Below are positions 6,452-15,730 of a DNA stretch of 22,893 nt, in pieces. Source of the stretch: DAOUTY01 sp964453665 (GTDB lineage Bacteria > Chloroflexota > Dehalococcoidia > SZUA-161). The stretch lies in contig CAYVQT010000049.1 in the NCBI GenBank assembly GCA_964453665.1, positions 1-22,893 of the forward strand. The letters are read 5' to 3'. Numbering within the stretch: position 1 is the stretch's first letter; each line of letters begins with the position of its first letter. The position numbers and the translations under genes are program-made. The notes below the pieces were generated by a model. It made no database searches, was not told the origin of the DNA, and was given only the letters and a program-made list of their open reading frames with translations.

Positions 6452-8734
6452 TTACCCGGCAACAGGTTGTTTCTCGGTAACGATAGGAATCTCAACCACA
6501 AACTTAGCCCCCTCACCAGGCACACTCTCGACATATATCCGGCCCCCGTGACTCTCCACTATGCCGTAGCAAATACTTAATCCCAGCCCCGTACCCTTCC
6601 CTACATCCTTGGTGGTAAAAAACGGGTCAAATATCCTCTTCTGGTTTTCCTGTGAGATCCCCGGCCCATCGTCAATAAAAGTCATCCGGATAACATCGCC
6701 CATCTTCTCCGTTTTAACGTAGAGCCTGCCTCCCCCATGGGCATCTACTACAGCTTGCTTAGCATTATTGATGATATTCACAAATACCTGCTGCATTTGG
6801 TGAAAATCAGCCATTGTCATTGGAATCACGGGGTCCAGGTCCGTCGTCACGACTATGTTGCTTACCTTCATCGGGTAGGCGTAGAGTTCCAGGCTTCTCT
6901 CCACGGCTTCATTTATGGAAATCAGGCTCTTATCGAGCTTACGCTGATAAGCGAATGAAAGAAGGTTGCCTGTGATTTTAGAGGCGCGCTGCGCCTCCCT
7001 GTAGATAATTTCAACGTCATTCCTTGCAGTTTCATCCAGGTCGTTGCGGTCATTCAGAAGCTGGGCGAATGCCTGTACCGCGGCCAGAGGGTTATTCAAT
7101 TCATGGGCTACACCCGCCGCCAGTTCGCCAACCGCTGCCAGCCGTCCCGTAAGCTGAAGCTGCTGCTCCATCTTCTTGCGGTCGGTGATATCTTCCATCA
7201 TAGCGATGAAGAACAGCGGTTCCCCTCTGGCACCGCGAACGATAGAAAGATGCTGGTGCACCCAGATTACACCCCCATTCTTACAAATGTAACGCCTCTC
7301 AATATGGTATTGCTCGCGTTTCCCCGCCAGCATTTCCTTGAAAAGCGCCGAATCCTCCAACGCATCCTCCGGATGAAGGTACTTCCTGCCAGCCATGCTA
7401 CGAAGTTCCTCCACACCGTAACCTATCAACCTTTGCCATGCGGGATTTATCTCTATAGGTTTCCCCTTCAAATCCACTAACACTATACCAAGTGCTGCTT
7501 CCTCAAATATCTTCCGGAACCGCGTTTCACTTTCCCTCAACGCCTCTTCTAATAGCTTGCGTTCCGTAATATCCCTTATAACCACTGATACCGCCGGTTT
7601 ACCCTCATACTCCATGAGTCTTGCCCCAAACTCAACGGGGCACTCTGTTCCATCTTTTCTTGTCAGTACCGTTTCATACTGCGGAGGAACTACATCTCCG
7701 CGCTGCCTTCTGGCATGCACCCGCGCAAGCTCCTTGACTATCCCTGACGGCACTAAATCATGAATAGCCCTGCCAATCGCCTCCTCCAGGGTATAGCCAA
7801 ACATCTCCGCAATTCTTGCGTTAGCAAAGGCTATCCTGGAGTCCTGAATCACACAATAACCATCATTCATCTCTTCGACGAAATGTCGGAATTTCTCCTC
7901 CGATTTCCTCAGGGCCTCTTCCACTTCTCTGCGCTCAGTTATGTCGCTGAAGGAAGAAATCACCTGGACAGGGTTTCCATTATCATCGGTAACAACGCCT
8001 CCGTGCACTTGAACATGCCTCTCTTCGCCATCTTTTCCTTTAGTGACCAGTTCTCCTTCCCAGATTCGTTTCTCCATCGTTGCCCTTGCATTCTCTACAG
8101 TAACTTCATCTAAATCCAGGAAAACCCGATAATTTTCCCCCACAAGCTCCTCTTTTTTATCCCAGCCCCACAGCGTCAGGCATGCCTGGTTCACGTATGT
8201 TATATTGCCTTCCATGTCACACATGGCAACAGCGCCCAGGGAGTTCTCAACGGCATTTTCCTTGATCCGCAGTTCCTCATCGGCCCGCTTGCGATCAGTG
8301 ATATCGCAGAAATTGGCGACTATGCCTCCAACAACCTGATCATCCAGGAGGTTTCTGCCAACTACTTCAAGGGTACGCAAACTGCCATCGCTATGTCGGG
8401 CGCGTATCTCGGTGTGTATAGTAATACTTGGATTCTCAATCAATTTAGCGAAGAGCTCGGCCGCTTTCGGCACATCATCCGGGTGAACAAGCTCAAACGA
8501 GTTCTTACCGACACGCTCTTTGTATTTATATCCCAGCATATGTTGAAAGGATGGGCTTTCGTAACTGACCTTTCCATCCCCGTCAATAACTGCTATGGCA
8601 TCGTGAGCATTTTCAATGAGAGACTGGAAATACTCCTCCCCGTGTCGCGATGACCTTGCCGCCCTTTTACCTTCAGCGATGGAGATGCCTCTCTGATGAG
8701 GCCTATTTCCCGCTTCTCTGCTGCTTTTCATCAT
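6452..8734 (-). CDS. Cytosolic multi-PAS sensor histidine kinase
   Basis: The 760-residue protein has four consecutive PAS/PAC units at about residues 35-148, 160-268, 280-391 and 403-518, each ending in DIT(D/E)R-type linkers. A HisKA dimerisation domain follows (AAGVAHELNNPLAAVQ, phospho-acceptor H544), then an HATPase domain with the N box near 652-660, DDGPGI (688-693) and GKGTGLGLS (712-720). There is no membrane segment, so it should sense an internal signal such as redox state or a small ligand. No response regulator lies nearby. The last 220 residues are about 70 percent identical by hand count to the second kinase at 13605-15440. No good Shine-Dalgarno precedes the ATG pair, so the start is uncertain by a few dozen residues at most, because PAS1 begins near residue 35. 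Confidence 0.92.
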   Translation of the reverse strand: MMKSSREAGNRPHQRGISIAEGKRAARSSRHGEEYFQSLIENAHDAIAVIDGDGKVSYESPSFQHMLGYKYKERVGKNSFELVHPDDVPKAAELFAKLIENPSITIHTEIRARHSDGSLRTLEVVGRNLLDDQVVGGIVANFCDITDRKRADEELRIKENAVENSLGAVAMCDMEGNITYVNQACLTLWGWDKKEELVGENYRVFLDLDEVTVENARATMEKRIWEGELVTKGKDGEERHVQVHGGVVTDDNGNPVQVISSFSDITERREVEEALRKSEEKFRHFVEEMNDGYCVIQDSRIAFANARIAEMFGYTLEEAIGRAIHDLVPSGIVKELARVHARRQRGDVVPPQYETVLTRKDGTECPVEFGARLMEYEGKPAVSVVIRDITERKLLEEALRESETRFRKIFEEAALGIVLVDLKGKPIEINPAWQRLIGYGVEELRSMAGRKYLHPEDALEDSALFKEMLAGKREQYHIERRYICKNGGVIWVHQHLSIVRGARGEPLFFIAMMEDITDRKKMEQQLQLTGRLAAVGELAAGVAHELNNPLAAVQAFAQLLNDRNDLDETARNDVEIIYREAQRASKITGNLLSFAYQRKLDKSLISINEAVERSLELYAYPMKVSNIVVTTDLDPVIPMTMADFHQMQQVFVNIINNAKQAVVDAHGGGRLYVKTEKMGDVIRMTFIDDGPGISQENQKRIFDPFFTTKDVGKGTGLGLSICYGIVESHGGRIYVESVPGEGAKFVVEIPIVTEKQPVAG

Positions 8735-9116
8735 TTACTATGCCTGTATCCACTATATGGACGCCCGAATGTATAATATAATCTACGGCTGAACAACCGG
8801 CCTTTCTCTTTAGTTCCCGCTCCGCGTGTTTTCTTTAAGTTTTTCCGGCAGGTCCGTCAAAATTCACCAGCAAGGCTTTTTATAAAAGGTTACTATCTTC
8901 ATCAAGCATTAACTTTGCTGCTATCACGCTATCACAGCTTCATGGATTAATTCAATAGCCTTTCCAGCTTTTCCCAGCGGTAAGATAGTACTGCGGCGAA
9001 TGAAAACACAGGATTACTTATGGCTGTCCAGCGGGGTTTATCGGCTTACCCGAGTTGCAGATGGCTGACGTAGGGTGAAGTTGATCAGGGGTTGGTTTAG
9101 GCTGATAATGCCGACT
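8735..9116. other. Intergenic stretch upstream of the multi-PAS kinase
   Basis: No open frame with coding character was seen. An AT-rich segment around 8769-8783 (minus strand TATATTATAC) may hold the kinase promoter, but I could not match a -35 at proper spacing. No hairpin with a T-run is visible after the upstream CelD-like gene. Confidence 0.4.
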
Positions 9117-10298
9117 CTAGCTCTCTAGTCCCATCCTCTTCTTTTCCCTTTTCTCTTCTCTCTTCATAAAGTATAGAGAATAAATCTCTCTCAATCGGTA
9201 CTGCCTCAATTCATGCAAACGCAAGAAAGCGCGCACATACTTCAGGCGCAGGCCGGGACAAATACCCCTCCCTATTGCTATGACTTGCATATACTTCCGA
9301 GTTGACTTTGTCCAGTAGTACTTATATGGCTCATCACCCCTGAGGAGATCAAACTCTTGCAGACCTCTCTCGATCGCATCCCGTATTACAAACATGAACT
9401 GCAGTTGCCCCACGCTGTACTTTGAATACCTCTGAGCTCGGCCGGCAGTCCCTGCGTAGAACTTGCCATTGTATATATAGCCAAACAGTGCGGATACCAT
9501 TTCACCATCGACATCTAAATGAGAGAAATGCAGCCATCCTTTTCCCAGTAACCGAGTGGCTATGTCCCTGTAGAACTGCTTCGCCCCGGAATCGCGAAAT
9601 ATGCCTCTAATATTCACGGATTGCCAGCGCTCTTGATGAAGGTCAAAGAATTCAGTCAGCCTGTCATCAATATTGTCCACCGTACATTTTCGGAACTCAA
9701 CGCTGTGTTCCTCTTCCAAAGCTCGAAGGCTCCGGCGGAGCTTCTGCCGCCTCCTTTGGCTTAACGAACTAAAATACGCATCCCATGTTGCGGGTAGTGA
9801 TATATAAGGGGCCACAGTTGTTGCCCTTTCTTGAATGACCAGCTTCTCCGAAAGCAAAGACTCGTTCTCCCTCAGTGCGGCAATGAACCTACTTTCTTCT
9901 GGTACTAAGTTCAGCCTTAAGACTAGCCCGCTTCCAGCGATTTCGTTTTCTATATAGTCAAGTAGTGCAGCTACAGCTGTTTCCCTATCAATAACGGACA
10001 TCAATCCCACGTAGTTATAATTTGCCGAGCCCATAGTCTCAAGTGCACGTAGCTTAAGTAACCCTATCCGATATTCTGTTACCTTAAGGGGAACAATACC
10101 TATAACCCGCTGCTCCCTCTCAATCAGCAACACGTTAAGCCTGTCCCTTCCGGCAAAGTGTCTCCACCATGTCGATAGCCATTCAAGCGTTAGATCTATT
10201 GAAACGTTTTCGCTTGTTTGCAGGAGTTCCTCCCAGACTGGCTCCAGCGCTTCAAGCTCACTTGGTTCTGTTACTACTCTTACATTTATGCCGCTCAT
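9117..10298 (-). CDS. CelD/BcsL-type GNAT-fold acyltransferase (copy 1)
   Basis: The 393-residue protein matches the double-GNAT CelD/FemAB-like family (Acetyltransf_6). Features are LEWLSTWWRHFAGRDRL near 38-54, VIGIVPL (65-71), a basic helix QRRRQKLRRSLRAL (181-194), and the family signature RGDEPYKYYW (320-329). Such enzymes transfer acyl or aminoacyl groups, often in polysaccharide or surface-glycan modification; the substrate here is unknown. The last 25 residues are strongly basic. A TACAAT box on the minus strand (10310-10315) lies 11 bases before the ATG, so it may have its own promoter and a very short leader. It is a tandem paralogue of the next gene upstream, roughly 55-60 percent identical in the blocks compared. 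Confidence 0.85.
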   Translation of the reverse strand: MSGINVRVVTEPSELEALEPVWEELLQTSENVSIDLTLEWLSTWWRHFAGRDRLNVLLIEREQRVIGIVPLKVTEYRIGLLKLRALETMGSANYNYVGLMSVIDRETAVAALLDYIENEIAGSGLVLRLNLVPEESRFIAALRENESLLSEKLVIQERATTVAPYISLPATWDAYFSSLSQRRRQKLRRSLRALEEEHSVEFRKCTVDNIDDRLTEFFDLHQERWQSVNIRGIFRDSGAKQFYRDIATRLLGKGWLHFSHLDVDGEMVSALFGYIYNGKFYAGTAGRAQRYSKYSVGQLQFMFVIRDAIERGLQEFDLLRGDEPYKYYWTKSTRKYMQVIAIGRGICPGLRLKYVRAFLRLHELRQYRLREIYSLYFMKREEKREKKRMGLES

Positions 10299-10347
10299 CT
10301 CACAAAGCTATTGTAAGGATAGGGAATCAGTAGCAAGCGATATATAG

Positions 10348-10362
10348 GAGACACATTGTCTC
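10348..10362. repeat. Perfect 6-bp palindrome between the two CelD-like genes
   Basis: GAGACA (10348-10353) and TGTCTC (10357-10362) are perfect arms around CAT. It lies in the 106-base gap, upstream of copy 1 and its possible TACAAT box. It may be an operator or a small transcript hairpin; no T-run follows. Confidence 0.35.
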
Positions 10363-10404
10363 AGCACCTGTAATGGCCATAGCATAGCGATAAATATAAC
10401 GATC

Positions 10405-11592
10405 CTACTCATTCGATATCCCCATCTTCCCTTTCTCTTTCTCTCCACTCTTTCTCATACGACGCAGGCGCAAGCTCGACCTCAGACCATTTCGCAGAAT
10501 GTCGTACATATGCAGGAATGCGCTCAGGAATTGCAGGTGAAGTCCAGTATAAAGACCTTTCCTCACTACTATAACCCGCATGTACTTTCTGGCCGACTTA
10601 GCCCAGTAGAACTTGTAAGGTTCGTCTCCTCTTGAGTAGTCGAATTCCTTAAGCCCTCTTCCAATCATATCTTCTATCAGGAACTTATCATGCAGATGCC
10701 CGATACTATACTCCGAATACCGTGTGTCACGGGCCGCCGCAACGGCATAGAACTTACAATTGTAAACATACCCGTACTCTGCGTTCGCCATCCTGCCGTC
10801 TATATTTAAGCTGGAGAAATGCAGCCATCCTTTTTTAAGAAACTGAGTTGCTATATCTTCATAGAATGCCCTCATTCCGGGGGCAGAGAACCAGCGACCG
10901 GTATTAACAGCTCCCCAGCGTCTCTGGTGAAGGTCGAAAAATTCGCTCAACATGTACTTCAGTTTATCCTCGTTACACTCCTGGAACTGAACGCTGTGCG
11001 CCTCTTGTAGAGATTGCGATGCTCGGCGGAGCTTCTGCCGCAGCTTCCTGCTGAGTGAATGATAGTATTCGTCCCACGTCGCAGGCAGTGCTACGTACGG
11101 CGCTAACGTCGTCACCCTCTCCTGAAAAGCCAGGTTATTCGAAAATAAATGACTTTCGCTACGCAACAGAGCAAGGATTTTGCTGTCTTCAGGTACCAGG
11201 TCCAGCAGCATAACAAGCCGGTTCTCGACCAGTTTATCTTCGAGGTAGGCTATTAGCGTGGTTATCGCTTCTTCACCATTTCCGGACCTCACTAGCCCAA
11301 TGTAATTGCAGTATTCCGAGCCTATCGTCTCCAGAGCACGAACTCTGAGCAATCCTATTCGATATTCAGTCCTCATGAGAGGAACAATCCCAATGACCTG
11401 TCCCTGCTTCTCAATCAGTAATATATTCAGTTTCTTCCTTTCGCCAAAGTGCCTCCACCACGTCGATAGCCATTCATGTGTCAGATATATTGAATTATCA
11501 CGGCCAACATCCTTTATAAGTTCATACCAGACCTCTGCCAGGGACTCAAACTCTCCCCGTTCTGTTACCACTCTAATCGTCGCGCTGCTCAT
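10405..11592 (-). CDS. CelD/BcsL-type GNAT-fold acyltransferase (copy 2)
   Basis: At 395 residues this is a near full-length paralogue of the neighbouring copy. It shares HEWLSTWWRHF (39-49), QVIGIVPL, TEYRIGLL, the basic helix RKLRQKLRRASQSL (182-195) and RGDEPYKFYW (321-330). The conserved RGDEPYK signature is intact in both, so both are probably active. Divergence is greatest in the central region (about 230-245) and at the C-terminal tail, which would fit different acceptor or donor preference. No strong Shine-Dalgarno was found before the ATG. It follows the GNAT gene by 65 bases, so the two may be cotranscribed. Confidence 0.85.
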   Translation of the reverse strand: MSSATIRVVTERGEFESLAEVWYELIKDVGRDNSIYLTHEWLSTWWRHFGERKKLNILLIEKQGQVIGIVPLMRTEYRIGLLRVRALETIGSEYCNYIGLVRSGNGEEAITTLIAYLEDKLVENRLVMLLDLVPEDSKILALLRSESHLFSNNLAFQERVTTLAPYVALPATWDEYYHSLSRKLRQKLRRASQSLQEAHSVQFQECNEDKLKYMLSEFFDLHQRRWGAVNTGRWFSAPGMRAFYEDIATQFLKKGWLHFSSLNIDGRMANAEYGYVYNCKFYAVAAARDTRYSEYSIGHLHDKFLIEDMIGRGLKEFDYSRGDEPYKFYWAKSARKYMRVIVVRKGLYTGLHLQFLSAFLHMYDILRNGLRSSLRLRRMRKSGEKEKGKMGISNE

Positions 11593-11657
11593 TTCATAAC
11601 TCTGCTACTACAAATGACCAATGGCAGGCATCAACGGCAGGGTATGTCGCTAGCGGA

Positions 11658-12341
11658 CTAGCCCTGGTGTTCAGTCGGCAGAAGCGGCGTCTCTTTCCAT
11701 AACTCCAACCATAGCAGTTTCAGGTAGCGGCCTCTGGCATATATCCTGGGGCCGAACCTGGCATGCGCTTTCTGAGATGAAATATTAGTTACATTTACCG
11801 CATTTCGCGACACCGTAATCCCCATTTCCCTCAGAAATTTGAATCTCTCGAAATAGCCGTAAGCCATAAGGCCCCTGCCCCTGTATTCAGGTACCGTCTC
11901 GGTACCACCGGTGCATGCTTGATTTTTTGAAAAGTCCACTTCGTATGGTATGAAGTCAAAGGAGTTTTTGGCCTCCTTGTTAAGTGCCACCAATCCTATA
12001 TGTACGACCTCATCACCAACAAAAACGCAGAAGGCAATCGCTCCTTTATCCAGTGATTTTCCGGCATATACGAAACGATGACGGAAGTCACATCCAATAG
12101 CCGCCGCCAGTTCATCAGCTTCTTCGTTGTTGTGAACGATCCTGAATGTGAAATCCTGGATTCGAGGCATGAAGTCGGCCTCATTCCTTTCATGCAGCGC
12201 ATGTTCATAGAGATAATAATGGCCATATAGAAAGAGCCGGCGTCTTGTGAAATCAAAACCGCGCTCGAGAACTGTTATCAACCCATCGCTCTGAAAAATA
12301 TCCCTCGCCCTGTTTAGCATTGAAACCAGTTCAGATATCAT
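11658..12341 (-). CDS. GNAT-fold N-acetyltransferase-like protein
   Basis: The 227-residue product has an N-terminal amphipathic helix (MLNRARDIFQSDGL) and a GNAT core. Strands FCVFVGDEVVHIGLVAL (104-120) lead to the acetyl-CoA loop YRGRGL (153-158), then a helix and SSQKAHARFG (188-197), the usual motif-B end in which N and H residues line the site. I chose the ATG at 12341. The same frame extends to a TTG at 12422, but the extra 27 residues are low in structure and similarity, and neither start has a clear Shine-Dalgarno. The substrate is unknown. Context with two CelD-like acyltransferases and a methyltransferase suggests one modification pathway. Confidence 0.75.
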   Translation of the reverse strand: MISELVSMLNRARDIFQSDGLITVLERGFDFTRRRLFLYGHYYLYEHALHERNEADFMPRIQDFTFRIVHNNEEADELAAAIGCDFRHRFVYAGKSLDKGAIAFCVFVGDEVVHIGLVALNKEAKNSFDFIPYEVDFSKNQACTGGTETVPEYRGRGLMAYGYFERFKFLREMGITVSRNAVNVTNISSQKAHARFGPRIYARGRYLKLLWLELWKETPLLPTEHQG

Positions 12342-12455
12342 GTTACGACCACAATCATGGGATCTGTCTCCTCTCTCCAGCGGCCGAGCCGATAACGAGC
12401 CATCGCGAGCAGCAGGCAGCAAACAGTAACACTATTCAGGCTATATCCGCTGTAA

Positions 12456-13274
12456 TTACCCGCCATCACGTTTCACAGCCTTCACCGCAACATAGCGTCC
12501 TGTTAAAAATTTTGTTCTTCTTTCTCCCAACCTCTCAAGTGAATCAAGCCCCTTGCGGATAAAGTCATCAAACCTACCCCTGCCCAACCTGCGTAAAGAG
12601 CGTTCCAGCAACGTAACCAGCCCGTCAGGATGCGGGCAGTGATATATAGCCGTGCTTTCTTCCACCGTGAGTCCGACTCCCTCCAGAGCACGTCTCAGCC
12701 TGGCGGGTGACAGAGTCTTACCAATATAGTAAGGTGCTAACCCCAGGCGCATCCACAGGCTGATAAAAATGTATGGGGGGTAGGTCAGGTTGCTTTTATT
12801 ATCCATGGTAAGTATGAGAGTGCCCCCAATTCGGAGAACACGCCCAAGTTCTTCTAAGGCCATCGCTATGTGTTCTTCTTTGGGAAAGTGGTCCAGGGTG
12901 GAGTCGGAGATGATGAGATCGATAGAATTAGCTTTCAGAGGGAGATGCCTGACATCGCAGCAAATGAATCTACCTGCATCCATACCGATGTCTGTGACCC
13001 GTCTCTCAGCCCGGCCTACAACTTCTCGGGAAACATCCATACCGATTACATTGCCGTTGAGCTGGATGATATCGAATAAGAATTGGACCTGACCAAAAGC
13101 CTCCTGAAAGAGATCGGTCTTCAGAATACGCCCTGCGCTTACTATATCCGTCCATTTCGCCACCAGCGCGAGATAGGTCTTTCTGGTGTGCTCAGCCGAT
13201 AGGTCATAAGAAGAACTTTCCGCGAGCTTTCGCCTTGCTATACGGTCCCAGTATTCAGCCCCGTTGCCCGACAT
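12456..13274 (-). CDS. Class I SAM-dependent methyltransferase with an atypical motif I
   Basis: The 272-residue protein has the class I methyltransferase strand order: VIGMDVS (76-82, acidic D80), CCDVRHLPL (105-113), ISDSTLDHF (122-130) and LRIGGTLIL (147-155), as in Methyltransf_11. The expected glycine-rich loop (VLDxGxGxG) is replaced by GRILKTDLFQEAFG (48-61), so SAM binding must differ or activity may be altered. The substrate is unknown. A GAGGGCGG Shine-Dalgarno lies close upstream of the ATG. It is the first gene of the minus-strand transferase group and is followed by the GNAT gene after 114 bases. Confidence 0.8.
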   Translation of the reverse strand: MSGNGAEYWDRIARRKLAESSSYDLSAEHTRKTYLALVAKWTDIVSAGRILKTDLFQEAFGQVQFLFDIIQLNGNVIGMDVSREVVGRAERRVTDIGMDAGRFICCDVRHLPLKANSIDLIISDSTLDHFPKEEHIAMALEELGRVLRIGGTLILTMDNKSNLTYPPYIFISLWMRLGLAPYYIGKTLSPARLRRALEGVGLTVEESTAIYHCPHPDGLVTLLERSLRRLGRGRFDDFIRKGLDSLERLGERRTKFLTGRYVAVKAVKRDGG

Positions 13275-13604
13275 AATCCGCCCTCATATATCCAAACCAA
13301 GGCCACATTGTCATAGCTGCCGTGGACTTAAGCATATCAAGCCCCGATTTCGAGTCAATTTCTGCACAGCGTTACGATAGATTCTGAGGCCAAACTCCCG
13401 CCGTCGGACCGAAATTCGCACCAGTTTGCCACCATTCTGGCATTAGACAAGAGGTAAGTCAACAATAGGACGAAGCCATACTAATGAAGTGCCGCCCGGG
13501 TAAGAGAATACTATTGAGCATGTGTAATTGACGGCATGGCAGTAACAGAAGATAAAATATCGCTAATATGTGTCGATCGGAACACCCTGTCTGTGAGGTA
13601 TCGT
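13275..13604. other. Intergenic stretch between the second kinase and the methyltransferase
   Basis: No coding frame or stable hairpin with a T-run was seen. A TTGACG-17-GATAAA pair on the + strand (from about 13528) has no gene downstream on that strand. A promoter for the methyltransferase group is expected here on the minus strand but none was convincing. Confidence 0.4.
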
Positions 13605-15440
13605 CTAGCTAAATGTAGTATCGCTCGCAGCCTGTGTTAACCCTCTCCCAATAACGGCGTTATCGTCTCCAGCAACGATGGGTATCTCAACCACGAAAGT
13701 TGCTCCTTCGCCAGCCTTGCTCCTGGCATATATGCGGCCACTGTGACCTTCAACGATGCCATAACATATGCTCAGACCCAGACCCGTTCCCTTTCCCACG
13801 TCTTTCGTGGTGAAGAAAGGGTCGAATATGCTCTGCATGTTATTCTCCGAGATACCGGGACCGTTATCGGTAAAGGTTATCTGAACCACTTCTTCCGCGC
13901 TCTGTGTCCTAACACAAAGCCTTCCCCCACCGTGTGCTTCTATCATCGCCTGTTCTGCGTTTTTCATGATGTTTACGAAGACCTGCTGTAGTTGATGGGG
14001 GTCAGCCATGGTCAGCGGAAGGTTACTTTCGAGTTCCATCACCATTTCAATATTGCTGGACTTCATACGATAAGCGTGCAGCTCCACACTTTTTTCAACT
14101 ATTTCATTGACAGAGATGAGGCGTTTCTCAGGCGTATTTCTGCGGGCAAATGACAGCAGATTACCCGTTATTTTAGAAGCGCGTTGCGCCTCCCTGTAGA
14201 TAGTCTCCACATCGCCCTTTACTGTTTCATCCAGGTCCTTCCTTGACGCCAGAAATTGAGCAAAGGCCTGTATAGCAGCTATAGGATTGTTCAACTCATG
14301 AGCAACGCCCGCCGACAGTTCACCGACCGCAGCCAACCTGCCAGCGATTTGAAGCTGCTCCTCCATCCTCTGCTTTTCCTCCTCCGCCAGCTTCAGCTCG
14401 GTGACATCTCTACCTATATAGATAGTGCCCTGCAGCTTTCCCTCCTTATCCCTCATCACCGCCCTGGATAAAGATATGGGAATACTTTCACCGGCCTTCG
14501 CCCTGAAACTCGTCTCTACCCTGATAATACCGGTCTCCGTAGAGCCCTCAGGTTCTATGCCTTCGAAAATATCTTTCATTTCGGCTTCTTCAGTAAAAAT
14601 GATTTCCAGCCGCTGTCCGACCAATTCACTCTCTTCATACCCCAGCATTTTCAACGTCGCCTGATTGGCCAAAGTGATCCTTCTATCCAAGTCGACCAGG
14701 AGCAGCGAATCCGGCATCGTGGAAATAATACCACCTGCGGCAGTTGCCGGAGTTATCGCGAACAGCTTATATCGCCACATCGCATAAACGGCAAAAGCAC
14801 ACACGATTGTAAATACAGATGTAGTTAAATCGGGAATTGTGACCTGGAGCAATGGAAACAGCCAATCGGTTATTATCCCTGTAGCTATAACAATAAGAAA
14901 ACCAGCGAATATATACTTGGCCTGCTGTTTCTTGTTGTGGTCCGATTGCTTTAAGTAATACAGCAAGCATAAATACACTGACAGAACCCCAAGGCCATAA
15001 GTCCAAAAATAGCTGATGTTATATACGAGAGAGCTTTCAGGGATAGTGTAAGTCCACCCCCAGTACTCCCTGGCCGGTTCTCCTCCCATAAGATTTGTAG
15101 TGAATGACAAGATGATGAACATCAACGCCGGGGTATACATGAAAAGATAAACCAGCCTGCTTTTAAATGCCTTGGATTCCTCCGTGAATATCAGAACAAA
15201 ATGCAGTAGTAGAGGCGGTATTATATAGACAAGACTATTCAGCTTCAGCCAAAAATCGGCTGTCGCAAAGTTATCCGCTTGACGGTACACGAATTCTGTG
15301 AATGACCAGAAAGCAAGAGATACGCATAGCGCCATAAAAATCCTGTTCAAGGGCTTTCGCGTGTCCCGGAGGTAGATGAAGCTACCCAGAATGAAAACAA
15401 CTGCGCAGGAAAGCAAGGAAAGTAGAGCAAAAGAGTTCAT
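13605..15440 (-). CDS. Membrane sensor histidine kinase with a 7TM input domain and one PAS
   Basis: The 611-residue protein begins with seven hydrophobic segments at about 4-24, 33-52, 67-87, 97-116, 142-162, 176-196 and 207-226. This matches the HisKA_7TM-type input domain. One PAS unit follows (about 234-348), then HisKA (SAGVAHELNNPIAAIQ, phospho-acceptor H381) and HATPase (NIMKNAEQA, DNGPGI 525-530, GKGTGLGLS 549-557). It should sense a membrane or external signal. The catalytic half is about 70 percent identical to the multi-PAS kinase at 6452-8734, while the input halves are unrelated. No response regulator is adjacent. A perfect TATAAT lies about 53 bases upstream of the ATG; the Shine-Dalgarno (GAGAG) is weak. 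Confidence 0.92.
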   Translation of the reverse strand: MNSFALLSLLSCAVVFILGSFIYLRDTRKPLNRIFMALCVSLAFWSFTEFVYRQADNFATADFWLKLNSLVYIIPPLLLHFVLIFTEESKAFKSRLVYLFMYTPALMFIILSFTTNLMGGEPAREYWGWTYTIPESSLVYNISYFWTYGLGVLSVYLCLLYYLKQSDHNKKQQAKYIFAGFLIVIATGIITDWLFPLLQVTIPDLTTSVFTIVCAFAVYAMWRYKLFAITPATAAGGIISTMPDSLLLVDLDRRITLANQATLKMLGYEESELVGQRLEIIFTEEAEMKDIFEGIEPEGSTETGIIRVETSFRAKAGESIPISLSRAVMRDKEGKLQGTIYIGRDVTELKLAEEEKQRMEEQLQIAGRLAAVGELSAGVAHELNNPIAAIQAFAQFLASRKDLDETVKGDVETIYREAQRASKITGNLLSFARRNTPEKRLISVNEIVEKSVELHAYRMKSSNIEMVMELESNLPLTMADPHQLQQVFVNIMKNAEQAMIEAHGGGRLCVRTQSAEEVVQITFTDNGPGISENNMQSIFDPFFTTKDVGKGTGLGLSICYGIVEGHSGRIYARSKAGEGATFVVEIPIVAGDDNAVIGRGLTQAASDTTFS

Positions 15441-15492
15441 AATAAGTCATCTCTCGCGAACTTTGTCTGCTGTAAAATAGTAGTATGCGCAC

Positions 15493-15498
15493 ATTATA
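15493..15498 (-). promoter_or_regulatory. -10 box for the 7TM kinase gene
   Basis: A perfect TATAAT on the minus strand lies 53 bases before the kinase start codon. No good -35 is visible at 16-18 bp, so this is a partial promoter call. Confidence 0.4.
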
Positions 15499-15730
15499 AC
15501 CAAACGCTAGCATAGCTATCATCTGGCGTAAATGGTCATTTCTTGCCAGCTAAAGATAGTGAAATAGTACTGCACCTGTCGGATAAAAGGCGCCTCTGCC
15601 ATACAGCCCGGCACTCAGACATATTTGCCAACCATTATTTCTGATTTACAAGTGTCGAGCTAAGCACGTCGAAAAGGAGTATTTGAGATGTCGAATATGC
15701 AGCAAGGTGGTAGAGCTGTCCTACCAGAGG

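Noticed and set aside
13528..13556. TTGACG-17-GATAAA promoter-like pair on the + strand
   Set aside because: No + strand gene follows; both neighbours are minus strand. Most likely chance.
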